From Parvularculaceae bacterium (GTDB lineage Bacteria > Pseudomonadota > Alphaproteobacteria > Caulobacterales > Parvularculaceae), in NCBI GenBank assembly GCA_004213235.1, contig SHAI01000163.1:1-5489 (forward strand): a stretch of 5,489 bases of DNA. The letters are read 5' to 3'. Positions 1-5,377 of this stretch are shown piece after piece (position 1 is the first letter of the stretch; each line of letters begins with the position of its first letter). Below the pieces are notes generated by a model. The model saw only the letters and a program-made list of their open reading frames with translations. It was not told the origin of the DNA and searched no databases. A program made the position numbers and the translations under genes.

Positions 1-1
1 C

Positions 2-514
2 GTGCTGGAAGTCGGCTTTGGTTCTGGTCACAACCTTCCCTTCTATGACGGGGCAAAGGTTGAAAGACTTTATGCGCTGGAGCCGTCGCCAGGGATGAGG
101 CGGCGCGCGTCGCAACGCATGGCTGCGAGCGACATCAATATCGATCTCATCGACCTGCCCGGTGAGACCATCCCATTGGAGAGCGCATCAGTAGATAGTA
201 TACTGATCACATATACATTGTGCACAATACCAGATGCGGCAAAGGCTCTTGCAGGGATGCGGCGCGTGTTAAAACCAGGCGGGCAAGTTTTCTTCTGCGA
301 ACATGGTGTTGCGCCTGACCCCGGCGTGCGCAGATGGCAGGACCGGATAAACGGCGTTTGGGGATGCATCGCGGGCGGGTGTAATCTGAACCGCGATATC
401 CCGGCATTGTTTCGCGCAGCAGACTTCCGGTTGGATGATCTGGAAAAGATGTATCTGCCCAGCACGCCCAAAATCGCGGGATATAATTATTGGGGGGCAG
501 CCAGCCCGGCTTGA
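2..514 (+). CDS. Class I SAM-dependent methyltransferase, METTL7-like (5' truncated)
   Basis: This is the C-terminal 170 residues of a methyltransferase that transfers the methyl group of S-adenosylmethionine to an unidentified small acceptor. The visible protein opens directly on the SAM-binding motif I (VLEVGFGSGHN, visible residues 1-11). An acidic residue follows at the end of strand 2 (E27 in ALEPSPGM), then the post-motif segment RRVLKPGG. The GTG at 2-4 is therefore an internal valine codon, and roughly 30-40 residues probably lie before the window. The tail has a WQ...GGCNLNRD block (W120 to D132) and a PKIAGYNYWG ending. It resembles the region around GDGCCLTRE in animal METTL7 thiol methyltransferases and their bacterial relatives, as I recall those sequences. 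Membership of the methyltransferase fold is clear, but the substrate is a guess. UbiE-like or phospholipid N-methyltransferases are alternatives. No terminator is evident after the TGA at 512-514. Confidence 0.88.
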   Translation: MLEVGFGSGHNLPFYDGAKVERLYALEPSPGMRRRASQRMAASDINIDLIDLPGETIPLESASVDSILITYTLCTIPDAAKALAGMRRVLKPGGQVFFCEHGVAPDPGVRRWQDRINGVWGCIAGGCNLNRDIPALFRAADFRLDDLEKMYLPSTPKIAGYNYWGAASPA

Positions 515-606
515 GCGACATTTAAAAATCTTCCGTAACCCTACCAAACTCTTGCAATCTTCCATAAAATTGTCGGCTTCGGCCTTGCAGAGTTTTCAGC
601 TTATCA

Positions 607-1089
607 ATGCTACGCGACCATGGTGCAATCCGGGTGCTGGCGGTTATGAGCGACAAACTGCAGTTGAGTGAAACTAATATCGTCCTGCAGAGCGATCATG
701 GCGAATTGAACGGCACCGATCAGCAAACAGAATTCGGCAAAAATGATGGCGGCCAAATAGAAATTGCCGCAACGCGATGCGATAACGGCTCTCAATTCCA
801 GACACTCGACGCGGAAAACGCCCAAGAGGGCGGGCTCGATGCTGTTTGCCGTCTGGAAACACCCGGCGCAACCCGGCTGGCAATTATGCGCGTGATTGGC
901 GAGGGCGCGCGGATACACATTACGCGATGCGGTGAGAGCGATGAAATCCGCTACCAATCGGTAAAGTCCGACACGGGCGAGATTATACAGGATTGGTCTC
1001 AGGAGGATTACATCCGGCTGATCAGAGGCGTTCGCGACGATGTACTCCACGATGTGGATCAGGGATTGTTGCTTGAAGACCGACTTTGA
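607..1089 (+). CDS. Doubtful ORF, unknown function
   Basis: This is the longer of the two opposed frames between the methyltransferase and the TPP enzyme. The product would be a soluble, acidic protein of 160 residues, or 147 from the second ATG at 649 (MSDKLQLSE). It would end 46 bases before the TPP enzyme on the same strand, so co-transcription is possible. I see no signal peptide, membrane helix or known motif. Evidence against it: no clear ribosome-binding site before either ATG, almost no proline, several rare codons (ATA, AGA, CGA, CTA), and an equally long open frame on the other strand. I list it only because nothing else occupies the gap. Confidence 0.2.
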   Translation: MLRDHGAIRVLAVMSDKLQLSETNIVLQSDHGELNGTDQQTEFGKNDGGQIEIAATRCDNGSQFQTLDAENAQEGGLDAVCRLETPGATRLAIMRVIGEGARIHITRCGESDEIRYQSVKSDTGEIIQDWSQEDYIRLIRGVRDDVLHDVDQGLLLEDRL

Positions 1090-1094
1090 TGTTT

Positions 1095-1111
1095 AGGCTC
1101 TGGTAAAGCCT
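1095..1111. repeat. Short inverted repeat upstream of the TPP enzyme gene
   Basis: AGGCT at 1095-1099 and AGCCT at 1107-1111 pair across a 7-base loop, 25 bases before the ATG at 1136. With only five base pairs and no T tract it is not a terminator. It could be a leader hairpin or an operator half-site pair, or chance. Confidence 0.2.
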
Positions 1112-1135
1112 GATCGGGCGCGTCATAAGGCGCTT

Positions 1136-2797
1136 ATGAGCACCAACAAAAAATCTGCCGCGCGTCACCTTGTTGATGCGCTCGTCGCCAATGGGACAAC
1201 CCACGTTTTCTGTGTGCCCGGCGAAAGCTATCTTGCTGTCCTTGATGCGCTTTATGATGTCCGGGAGCAAATCAAAATCATTTCCTGTCGGCATGAAGCG
1301 GCAGCGGCCAATATGGCTGAGGCCCATGGCAAACTAACTGGTCGACCGGGCATCTGCATGGTGACCCGTGGTCCCGGCGCAACCCAGGGCGCTGTCGGCG
1401 TACACACGGCATTCCAGGATTCCACACCGATGATCTATTTTATCGGTCAAGTCGCCCGCGATATGCGCGACAGGGAAGCTTTTCAGGAAGTAGATTATCG
1501 CGGCTTTTTCGCGCCATTAGCCAAATGGACGGCGGAGATTGAGGTGGCGGCGCGCATGCCGGAATATGTCAATCGCGCGTTTTCCACCGCGCAATCAGGT
1601 CGGCGCGGGCCTGTTGTTCTGGCCTTGCCTGAGGACATGCTCTGCGATGAGGTTGATGTTCAGACACTACCCGCGGCACCCGTCGCCGCGGCCTCGCCTT
1701 CGACGGGTGACATCGCTGCATTTCAGGAACGCCTGAGTGCCGCCTCCCGCCCTTTGCTCCTGGCTGGTGGCGGTGGGTGGACCAGTGCGGCGGTTGACGA
1801 GCTGGCACGGTTCACCGACGCGACGGGCATTCCCGTTGCTGCGAGTTTTCGTGCCAAGGATGTGATTGATAATCACCACCCAAATTATATTGGTGATATT
1901 GGTATCGGGCCCAACCCCCAGCTGGTTGATCGGGTTAAGGAATGCGATCTTCTGATTGCCTTGGGGCCGCGTCTGGGTGAAATGACGACGTCCGGATATA
2001 CCCTCATGCCAGCCCCGAAGACGGTACAGGATTTGATCCATATTTATCCGCAAGCTGAAGAGATAGGACAGGTTTACTGGCCACAACAGGGGATAAATTC
2101 TGCGCCGGAGAACTTTTTGAAGGCGGTCAATGCGCTCGATTGGAGTGTTCATCCTGACTGGCAGCGCGCAGCGCACGAAGGGCACCAGCAATATCTTGCC
2201 TTCTCAACGCCGGTTGAGGTCAAGGCCGGGGTCAATCTGTCGGAAGTGTTTGCCGAGTTAGCGACGCTTCTGCCGGACGACGCGATTATCTGTAATGGCG
2301 CGGGAAATTATGCCGCCTGGCTCCATCGCTTTTTCCGTCATCGTAAGTTCAAAAGTCAGTTGGCTCCGACGTCCGGTGCCATGGGATATGGTTTTCCTGC
2401 GGCATTGGCGGCAAAAGCGGTTGCGCCCTCGCGCGAGGTTGTATGCGTTGCTGGCGATGGCTGTTTCATGATGGCGTCAAACGAACTAGCAACAGCTGTT
2501 CAATATGGCCTGAACGTTATTGTTCTGGTGTCAAACAATGGCACTTATGGGACAATCCGTATGCATCAGGAACGGGATTATCCAGCGCGGGTTTCAGGAA
2601 CCGACCTCGTCAACCCTGACTTCAAGGCGTATGCTGAATCATTTGGCGCTTTTGGCGCTCGGGTGGAGAGTGCTTCAGAGTTTCGGGGCGCGTTTGATGC
2701 TGCGCGTAAATCCGGTCGCCCTGCGGTAATTGAACTGGTCACGTCGGCAGAAGAAATCGCGCCTGGCAAAACCTTGACGGGCTTGCGTAATACATAG
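1136..2797 (+). CDS. Thiamine diphosphate-dependent enzyme, acetolactate synthase large-subunit superfamily
   Basis: This 553-residue protein has the three-domain plan of the superfamily. The pyrimidine-binding domain is about 1-170, a central Rossmann-like domain about 190-325, and the diphosphate-binding domain about 370-550. E54 in ISCRHEAAA sits where the cofactor-activating glutamate belongs. GPGAT is at 79-83 and a GQV motif follows. The TPP/magnesium motif is GDG at 440-442 with NN at 467-468. Such enzymes cleave or ligate 2-oxo acids through a TPP-bound intermediate in the cytoplasm. It differs from biosynthetic acetolactate synthase: the central loop reads LGPRLGEMTTSG (276-287) rather than the usual GxRFDDR type, and the segment after NN reads TIRMHQERDYP (473-483) without the characteristic QW. 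No ilvN-like small subunit follows. I infer a related catabolic lyase, decarboxylase or carboligase of unknown substrate. The ATG at 1136 follows a modest AAGG ribosome-binding site. Superfamily certain, reaction unknown. Confidence 0.93.
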   Translation: MSTNKKSAARHLVDALVANGTTHVFCVPGESYLAVLDALYDVREQIKIISCRHEAAAANMAEAHGKLTGRPGICMVTRGPGATQGAVGVHTAFQDSTPMIYFIGQVARDMRDREAFQEVDYRGFFAPLAKWTAEIEVAARMPEYVNRAFSTAQSGRRGPVVLALPEDMLCDEVDVQTLPAAPVAAASPSTGDIAAFQERLSAASRPLLLAGGGGWTSAAVDELARFTDATGIPVAASFRAKDVIDNHHPNYIGDIGIGPNPQLVDRVKECDLLIALGPRLGEMTTSGYTLMPAPKTVQDLIHIYPQAEEIGQVYWPQQGINSAPENFLKAVNALDWSVHPDWQRAAHEGHQQYLAFSTPVEVKAGVNLSEVFAELATLLPDDAIICNGAGNYAAWLHRFFRHRKFKSQLAPTSGAMGYGFPAALAAKAVAPSREVVCVAGDGCFMMASNELATAVQYGLNVIVLVSNNGTYGTIRMHQERDYPARVSGTDLVNPDFKAYAESFGAFGARVESASEFRGAFDAARKSGRPAVIELVTSAEEIAPGKTLTGLRNT

Positions 2798-2811
2798 TCA
2801 GGGCGCTGTCG

Positions 2812-3069
2812 CTAAAACGGGTTTTGGATTGTTGTTTCCATATCTTGAAGTCCACTTGCCAGCCTTTGACCCTCGATCGTCGGTGCGCCGTGCTCGTCCA
2901 GCAAGTGATACGCTATTGCAGCGCTCAGCAATGCTGCGTCGTCCTCCATGGCGTTCATTTGCTTCATGAACTTTAGGATTCGCCGAGTGACATCGTCGTC
3001 GTCACGCGCCGCATTAGTGTTTTCGGTCGGTTTTTTCCGCCAGTCCTTGCGTGTTGGTTCTTGCTGCAT
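2812..3069 (-). CDS. Small hypothetical protein, 85 residues
   Basis: I do not recognise this protein. The N-terminal third is highly charged and probably disordered (MQQEPTRKDWRKKPTENTN), with a run of four aspartates near residues 23-26. A helical stretch follows (RRILKFMKQMNAMEDDAALLSAAIAYHLL), then a short tail ending QNPF. There is no signal peptide or membrane segment, so a small cytoplasmic protein is expected. The gene faces the TPP enzyme tail to tail, with 14 bases between the stop codons, and its upstream side faces the gabT intergenic region. The ribosome-binding site before the ATG at 3067-3069 is weak (GAGACGG). An internal ATG giving MKQMNAMEDD is an alternative start. Codon use looks like genuine coding sequence, and the helical heptad-like region argues against a chance ORF, but no homology can be claimed. 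Confidence 0.5.
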   Translation of the reverse strand: MQQEPTRKDWRKKPTENTNAARDDDDVTRRILKFMKQMNAMEDDAALLSAAIAYHLLDEHGAPTIEGQRLASGLQDMETTIQNPF

Positions 3070-3137
3070 ACCGTCTCGACTCGTTCGCTTCGTGCTAATA
3101 CGACGGGATGATCATGATCGGATTGGCCACATCGGCT

Positions 3138-3172
3138 AATTTGAGCATCATTTAGCATGTTTGCTCCAAATT
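3138..3172. promoter_or_regulatory. Candidate operator: imperfect inverted repeat before gabT
   Basis: AATTTGAGCA (3138-3147) pairs with TGCTCCAAATT (3162-3172), allowing one unpaired base, around a 14-base centre. The right arm overlaps the first bases of the TTGACG -35-like element at 3171-3176. A nested GCTAA/TTAGC pair (3135-3139 and 3152-3156) shares the region. This layout would suit a dimeric regulator binding at a promoter, but no regulator gene is in view and the site is inferred from symmetry alone. Confidence 0.3.
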
Positions 3173-3286
3173 GACGACTGCCAACACGAATGATTGATGC
3201 ATTCACTGGGGCCGGTGACCTGGCTGTATTCGGAAAAAGAACATGCTAAGCGGGTCGACGACAAATGCACAAAGTCGAAAACCCAT

Positions 3287-3291
3287 GGGAG
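3287..3291 (+). promoter_or_regulatory. Ribosome-binding site deciding the gabT start
   Basis: GGGAG sits 10 bases before the ATG at 3302. No comparable site precedes the in-frame upstream TTG (3194) or ATG (3197). The 3302 start also gives a protein of the usual family length. Confidence 0.5.
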
Positions 3292-3301
3292 CCCGCGTAA
3301 A

Positions 3302-4612
3302 ATGTCCAATCAAAGCAATGAGTTCGTCTCCAACGAATCGTTGAAAGCCCGCCGTGATGAGGCATTGCCACTTGGCCTCCCGTCGAAGTCTGGTGTTTAC
3401 GCGGCACGGGCGGAGAATGCCGAGCTTTGGGATGTTGAAGGCAAACGCTATATCGACTTCATTGGCGGCATCGGCGTTTTGAATGTTGGCCATCGCCATC
3501 CCAAGGTGGTTGAGGCGATCAAGCGCCAGGCCGATCAGTTCATCCACACCTGTTTCGGGATTGCTCAGTATGAGAGCTATGTTGAACTGGCCGAACGCCT
3601 GAACCGACTTGCCCCCGGACCTTCGCCAAAGAAAACAGCGCTTTTCAATTCAGGTGCAGAGGCGGTGGAAAATACCATCAAATTCGCGCGCCGGATTACC
3701 GGGCGATCCGGGGTGATTGCTTTTGAGGGGGCGTTTCACGGTCGTACATTGCTTGCCACGACGCTAACCGGCAAAGCGAAGCCCTACAAAGTCGGGTTCG
3801 GACCACTGGTGCCAGGGATTTTTCATGCGCCATATCCGGATGCATATCACGGTATATCGGTGGAAGGTTGTCTTGCCTGTCTTGATCACATCTTCAAAAC
3901 GGCGATTCCTGTCGAGGAAGTGGCGGCGATGATCGTTGAGCCGGTTCAGGGTGAGGGTGGGTTTAATCCTGCACCGCCCGCTTTCTTGCAGGCATTGCGC
4001 AAAATCTGTGATGACAATGGTATATTGTTGATTGCGGATGAAATTCAGTCCGGTATGGGCCGAACAGGCAAGATGTTCGCCTTCGAACACGCTGGGGTAG
4101 AGCCGGACATGGTTTGTGCGGCAAAATCCATTGCGGCGGGCATGCCGCTTGCCGCGGTGATTGGCAAGGCGGCGCTGCTGGATCAGATCGCACCGGGCGG
4201 TATGGGATCTACATATGGCGGCAATCCGGTTGCATGTGCTGCCGCGCTTGCCGTGCTTGATATTTTTGAGGAAGAGGGGCTGCTTCAGCGTGCGGAGGAA
4301 ATCGGCACGCGGGTCGCCGGGCGATGGCGGGAGCTGCAATCTGGCGATGCCAAGGGCGTCTTTGGCGATGTTCGTCAAGTCGGCGGCATGATTGCCGTTG
4401 AGTGCGTTGTTGATGGTAATGCTAAATCGCCAAACGCGGCACTTGCCGGGAAAATTCTATTAGGCGCACGCGAGCGCGGGCTATTGATGACAACCGCCGG
4501 GTCTCATGCGCAATGCCTAAGATGTCTTGTGCCTCTTACGGTTAGTGATGAAATCCTCGACGAAGGCCTGGACATTTTTTCTGAAGCCACGCGCGCGGCA
4601 ATTGCTGGGTAA
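3302..4612 (+). CDS. gabT: 4-aminobutyrate aminotransferase (class III, PLP-dependent)
   Basis: This cytoplasmic enzyme moves the amino group of GABA to 2-oxoglutarate, giving succinate semialdehyde and glutamate. From the ATG at 3302 it has 436 residues, against 426 for E. coli GabT. Its active-site residues keep the E. coli spacing exactly: R148 in FHGRT (E. coli R141, substrate carboxylate), E218 in EPVQGEGG (E211), D246 in IADEIQSG (D239, pyridine nitrogen), Q249 (Q242) and the PLP lysine K275 in CAAKSIAAG (K268). GGIGVLNVGHRHP near the N terminus supplies the conserved isoleucine region. The frame is open 36 codons further upstream, but that extension (MMHSLGPVTWLYSEKE...) looks non-coding. 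No gabD, gabP or gabR-type gene is visible. Related class III enzymes that act on 5-aminovalerate or putrescine cannot be fully excluded. The gene converges on the DoxX gene. Confidence 0.93.
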   Translation: MSNQSNEFVSNESLKARRDEALPLGLPSKSGVYAARAENAELWDVEGKRYIDFIGGIGVLNVGHRHPKVVEAIKRQADQFIHTCFGIAQYESYVELAERLNRLAPGPSPKKTALFNSGAEAVENTIKFARRITGRSGVIAFEGAFHGRTLLATTLTGKAKPYKVGFGPLVPGIFHAPYPDAYHGISVEGCLACLDHIFKTAIPVEEVAAMIVEPVQGEGGFNPAPPAFLQALRKICDDNGILLIADEIQSGMGRTGKMFAFEHAGVEPDMVCAAKSIAAGMPLAAVIGKAALLDQIAPGGMGSTYGGNPVACAAALAVLDIFEEEGLLQRAEEIGTRVAGRWRELQSGDAKGVFGDVRQVGGMIAVECVVDGNAKSPNAALAGKILLGARERGLLMTTAGSHAQCLRCLVPLTVSDEILDEGLDIFSEATRAAIAG

Positions 4613-4625
4613 AGTTTCTACCCAC

Positions 4626-4637
4626 TTGCGATCGCAA
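4626..4637. repeat. Perfect 12-bp palindrome between convergent genes
   Basis: TTGCGATCGCAA is its own reverse complement and sits in the gap between the gabT stop (4610-4612) and the stop codon of the minus-strand DoxX gene (4638-4640). It has no loop and no T tract, so it is a poor intrinsic terminator. It could be a protein-binding site or contribute to bidirectional termination. Confidence 0.4.
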
Positions 4638-5066
4638 TCATCTTTGTGCGAGCGCGGCCTTGTCGCTTTTCAGAAGCTGAAGCGGAAAGGGTTTGCGCCA
4701 GGGTGCATGCCCGGCGAGCACGAGAAGCCCCGCAACGATGCCCAGATTTTTGATGAAATTCTGGGTTTCGTGCGCCGCTTGATCACCGATCATGGTCCAA
4801 AAATCGTGCAGAAGAAAATTGACCAAAAGGGTGTAGATAACAAAGCCATAGGCGGTGAGTTTTACATGCCGGCCGGTCATTAAAAACGCACCGCCGATCA
4901 GATTTGCCGCCGTAGCAAACCACATCAGAGGGACTGAAAAAGCGATCCCATGGCTCTGCATATAGGCAAGCGTGTCGGCGGGGGCGGCAATTTTCATGAG
5001 GCCCGGAACAAAAAAATAAAGGCCAAGCAAAAACTGGCCAGCAAGAACACTTGCGGAAAATTTCAT
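4638..5066 (-). CDS. DoxX family membrane protein
   Basis: This 142-residue inner-membrane protein has about four predicted helices, near residues 7-26, 45-64, 70-88 and 105-119. The order and sequence fit the DoxX family: an N-terminal FLLGLYFFVPGLMKI helix, the second helix with NLIGGAFLMTG, a conserved HDFW at 87-90, and the HETQNFIKNLGIVAG segment leading into the last helix. DoxX proteins are small and often of unknown role. Some are linked to thiosulfate:quinone oxidoreductase or to oxidative-stress complexes, but nothing here shows which applies. The start ATG (complement of 5064-5066) has a strong CAGGAG ribosome-binding site 6-7 bases upstream. The C-terminal tail (PWRKPFPLQLLKSDKAALAQ) is basic and probably cytoplasmic. 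The gene stands alone, convergent with gabT and divergent from the Tat-exported gene to the right. The tandem repeats lie about 60 bases upstream of its start. Confidence 0.87.
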   Translation of the reverse strand: MKFSASVLAGQFLLGLYFFVPGLMKIAAPADTLAYMQSHGIAFSVPLMWFATAANLIGGAFLMTGRHVKLTAYGFVIYTLLVNFLLHDFWTMIGDQAAHETQNFIKNLGIVAGLLVLAGHAPWRKPFPLQLLKSDKAALAQR

Positions 5067-5072
5067 TTAATA

Positions 5073-5078
5073 CTCCTG
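5073..5078 (-). promoter_or_regulatory. Ribosome-binding site of the DoxX gene
   Basis: On the minus strand this reads CAGGAG, six bases before the ATG. It is the clearest Shine-Dalgarno sequence in the window and fixes the start at 5066. Confidence 0.7.
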
Positions 5079-5125
5079 CAACATTTTTTATGGCGGTCTG
5101 GATGCTTCCGCGGCCTGTAATCCGA

Positions 5126-5181
5126 CTGAGCCCTTAACCTAACCGAGCCCGTAGCCTAACTGAGCCGATAGCCTAACTGAG
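5126..5181. repeat. 17-bp direct tandem repeat, about 3.3 copies
   Basis: The units are CTGAGCCCTTAACCTAA (5126-5142), CCGAGCCCGTAGCCTAA (5143-5159) and CTGAGCCGATAGCCTAA (5160-5176), followed by a partial CTGAG (5177-5181). The core is (C/T)GAGCC....CCTAA, with variation concentrated in the middle. Each unit contains a TAA, so the array is not coding in every frame. It lies between divergent genes. On the minus strand each unit starts TTAGG and ends near CGGCTCAG, reading toward the DoxX gene. Confidence 0.85.
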
Positions 5182-5212
5182 TAAGAGATCGGACAAAAGC
5201 GCTGAGGACATC

Positions 5213-5229
5213 GGGCGAACCCGTCGCCC
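5213..5229. repeat. Small GC-rich hairpin
   Basis: GGGCGA (5213-5218) pairs perfectly with TCGCCC (5224-5229) across the loop ACCCG. No T tract follows on either strand, so it is not a standard terminator. It may be a leader structure or chance in GC-rich sequence. Confidence 0.3.
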
Positions 5230-5360
5230 TGGAGCCGCGGCAATTTGCGAAATACACCTTTGCGGCAAAGCGCTTGTCGATGGAAATAATGAAAATCCGA
5301 GCAACTGCATTGTGAGCTCGCTGAAGGGCGGTGTCTATTCTATGTTTAAACCGTTTAATC

Positions 5361-5368
5361 GAGAGGGG
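5361..5368 (+). promoter_or_regulatory. Ribosome-binding site of the Tat-exported gene
   Basis: GAGAGGGG ends nine bases before the ATG at 5378 and supports that start over the in-frame ATG at 5342, which has only AAGGGCGG ten bases upstream. Confidence 0.6.
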
Positions 5369-5377
5369 AACAGACCC

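Larger units (their letters stand above)
515..1135. other. 620-base stretch without a recognisable gene; opposed unassigned ORFs
   Basis: Two long open frames cover nearly the same bases. The plus frame 607-1089 (160 codons, or 147 from the ATG at 649) encodes an acidic, Gln/Asp/Glu-rich product with only one proline. The minus frame 1050-610 (146 codons, GTG start) encodes a Cys-rich product with no lysine and one hydrophobic run (NFYLAAIIFAEFCLLIGAVQ). The two frames share the same codon middle position, so each is the hydropathy mirror of the other; at most one is likely to be real. Neither start has a convincing Shine-Dalgarno sequence and I recognise neither product. The remaining frames are stop-interrupted or Arg- or Ser-rich, as shadow frames usually are. 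The stretch may be a decayed gene, a poorly conserved ORF, or a long regulatory gap before the TPP enzyme. A small inverted repeat at 1095-1111 (AGGCT, 7-nt loop, AGCCT) lies just before that gene. Confidence 0.5.
3070..3301. other. Intergenic region upstream of gabT
   Basis: These 232 bases separate the start of the small minus-strand ORF from the chosen gabT start, so they could carry both promoters. They contain a 10-bp perfect palindrome GATCATGATC (3110-3119) and copies of a GCTAA element at 3094-3098 and 3135-3139, with its inverse TTAGC at 3152-3156. They also hold the inverted repeat listed separately at 3138-3172. TTGACG at 3171-3176 is a fair -35 match, but no strong -10 follows at the usual distance. 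The gabT frame stays open back to 3194. Confidence 0.4.
5067..5377. other. Divergent intergenic region with tandem repeat and hairpin
   Basis: These 311 bases separate the DoxX gene (leftward) from the Tat-exported gene (rightward) and should hold both promoters. They contain the 17-bp tandem repeat at 5126-5181, a GC hairpin at 5213-5229 and an 8-bp palindrome GTTTAAAC at 5344-5351. TTGTGA (5310-5315) and TATTCT (5336-5341) are weak promoter-like boxes 20 bases apart, wider than usual. The frame of the downstream gene is open back to the TAA at 5174-5176, and an in-frame ATG at 5342 is an alternative start. I see no separate gene. Confidence 0.5.

Noticed and set aside
647..672. GGYERQTAV string in a plus-strand frame resembling the IS110 transposase GGYER motif
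   Set aside because: The frame hits a stop right after the motif, and neither the sequence before it nor the stop-interrupted frame after it resembles an IS110 transposase. It is a chance match.
1667..2191. 174-codon minus-strand open frame inside the TPP enzyme gene
   Set aside because: It is antisense to a well-conserved enzyme, has no ribosome-binding site and an Arg-rich product; a shadow frame.
2812..2827. AAAAC/GTTTT symmetry after the TPP enzyme, as a terminator
   Set aside because: The loop would be only two to four bases and the stem is almost all A-T, so it is too weak to call an intrinsic terminator. It also overlaps the last codons of the small minus-strand ORF.
3110..3119. GATCATGATC palindrome as an operator
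   Set aside because: Ten-base palindromes built from GATC and CATG are common by chance, and it sits far from any promoter-like boxes.
3194..3301. 36-codon N-terminal extension of gabT from the TTG at 3194 or the ATG at 3197
   Set aside because: The extension has no family-like sequence and no ribosome-binding site, and it overlaps the likely promoter region. The start at 3302 has GGGAG upstream and gives the normal length.
3764..4378. 204-codon minus-strand open frame inside gabT
   Set aside because: It lies wholly within a gene whose catalytic residues and full length are certain. Its product is rich in Arg, His and Cys with no recognisable motif, as expected for an antisense shadow.
4527..4883. 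118-codon plus-strand open frame across the gabT end and the DoxX gene
   Set aside because: It overlaps both genes out of frame or antisense. The minus-strand DoxX reading has a strong ribosome-binding site and clear membrane helices.
5126..5181. Tandem repeat read as a CRISPR array or telomere-like TTAGG repeat
   Set aside because: The units abut with no spacers, are too short for CRISPR repeats, and there is no sign of a linear chromosome end.
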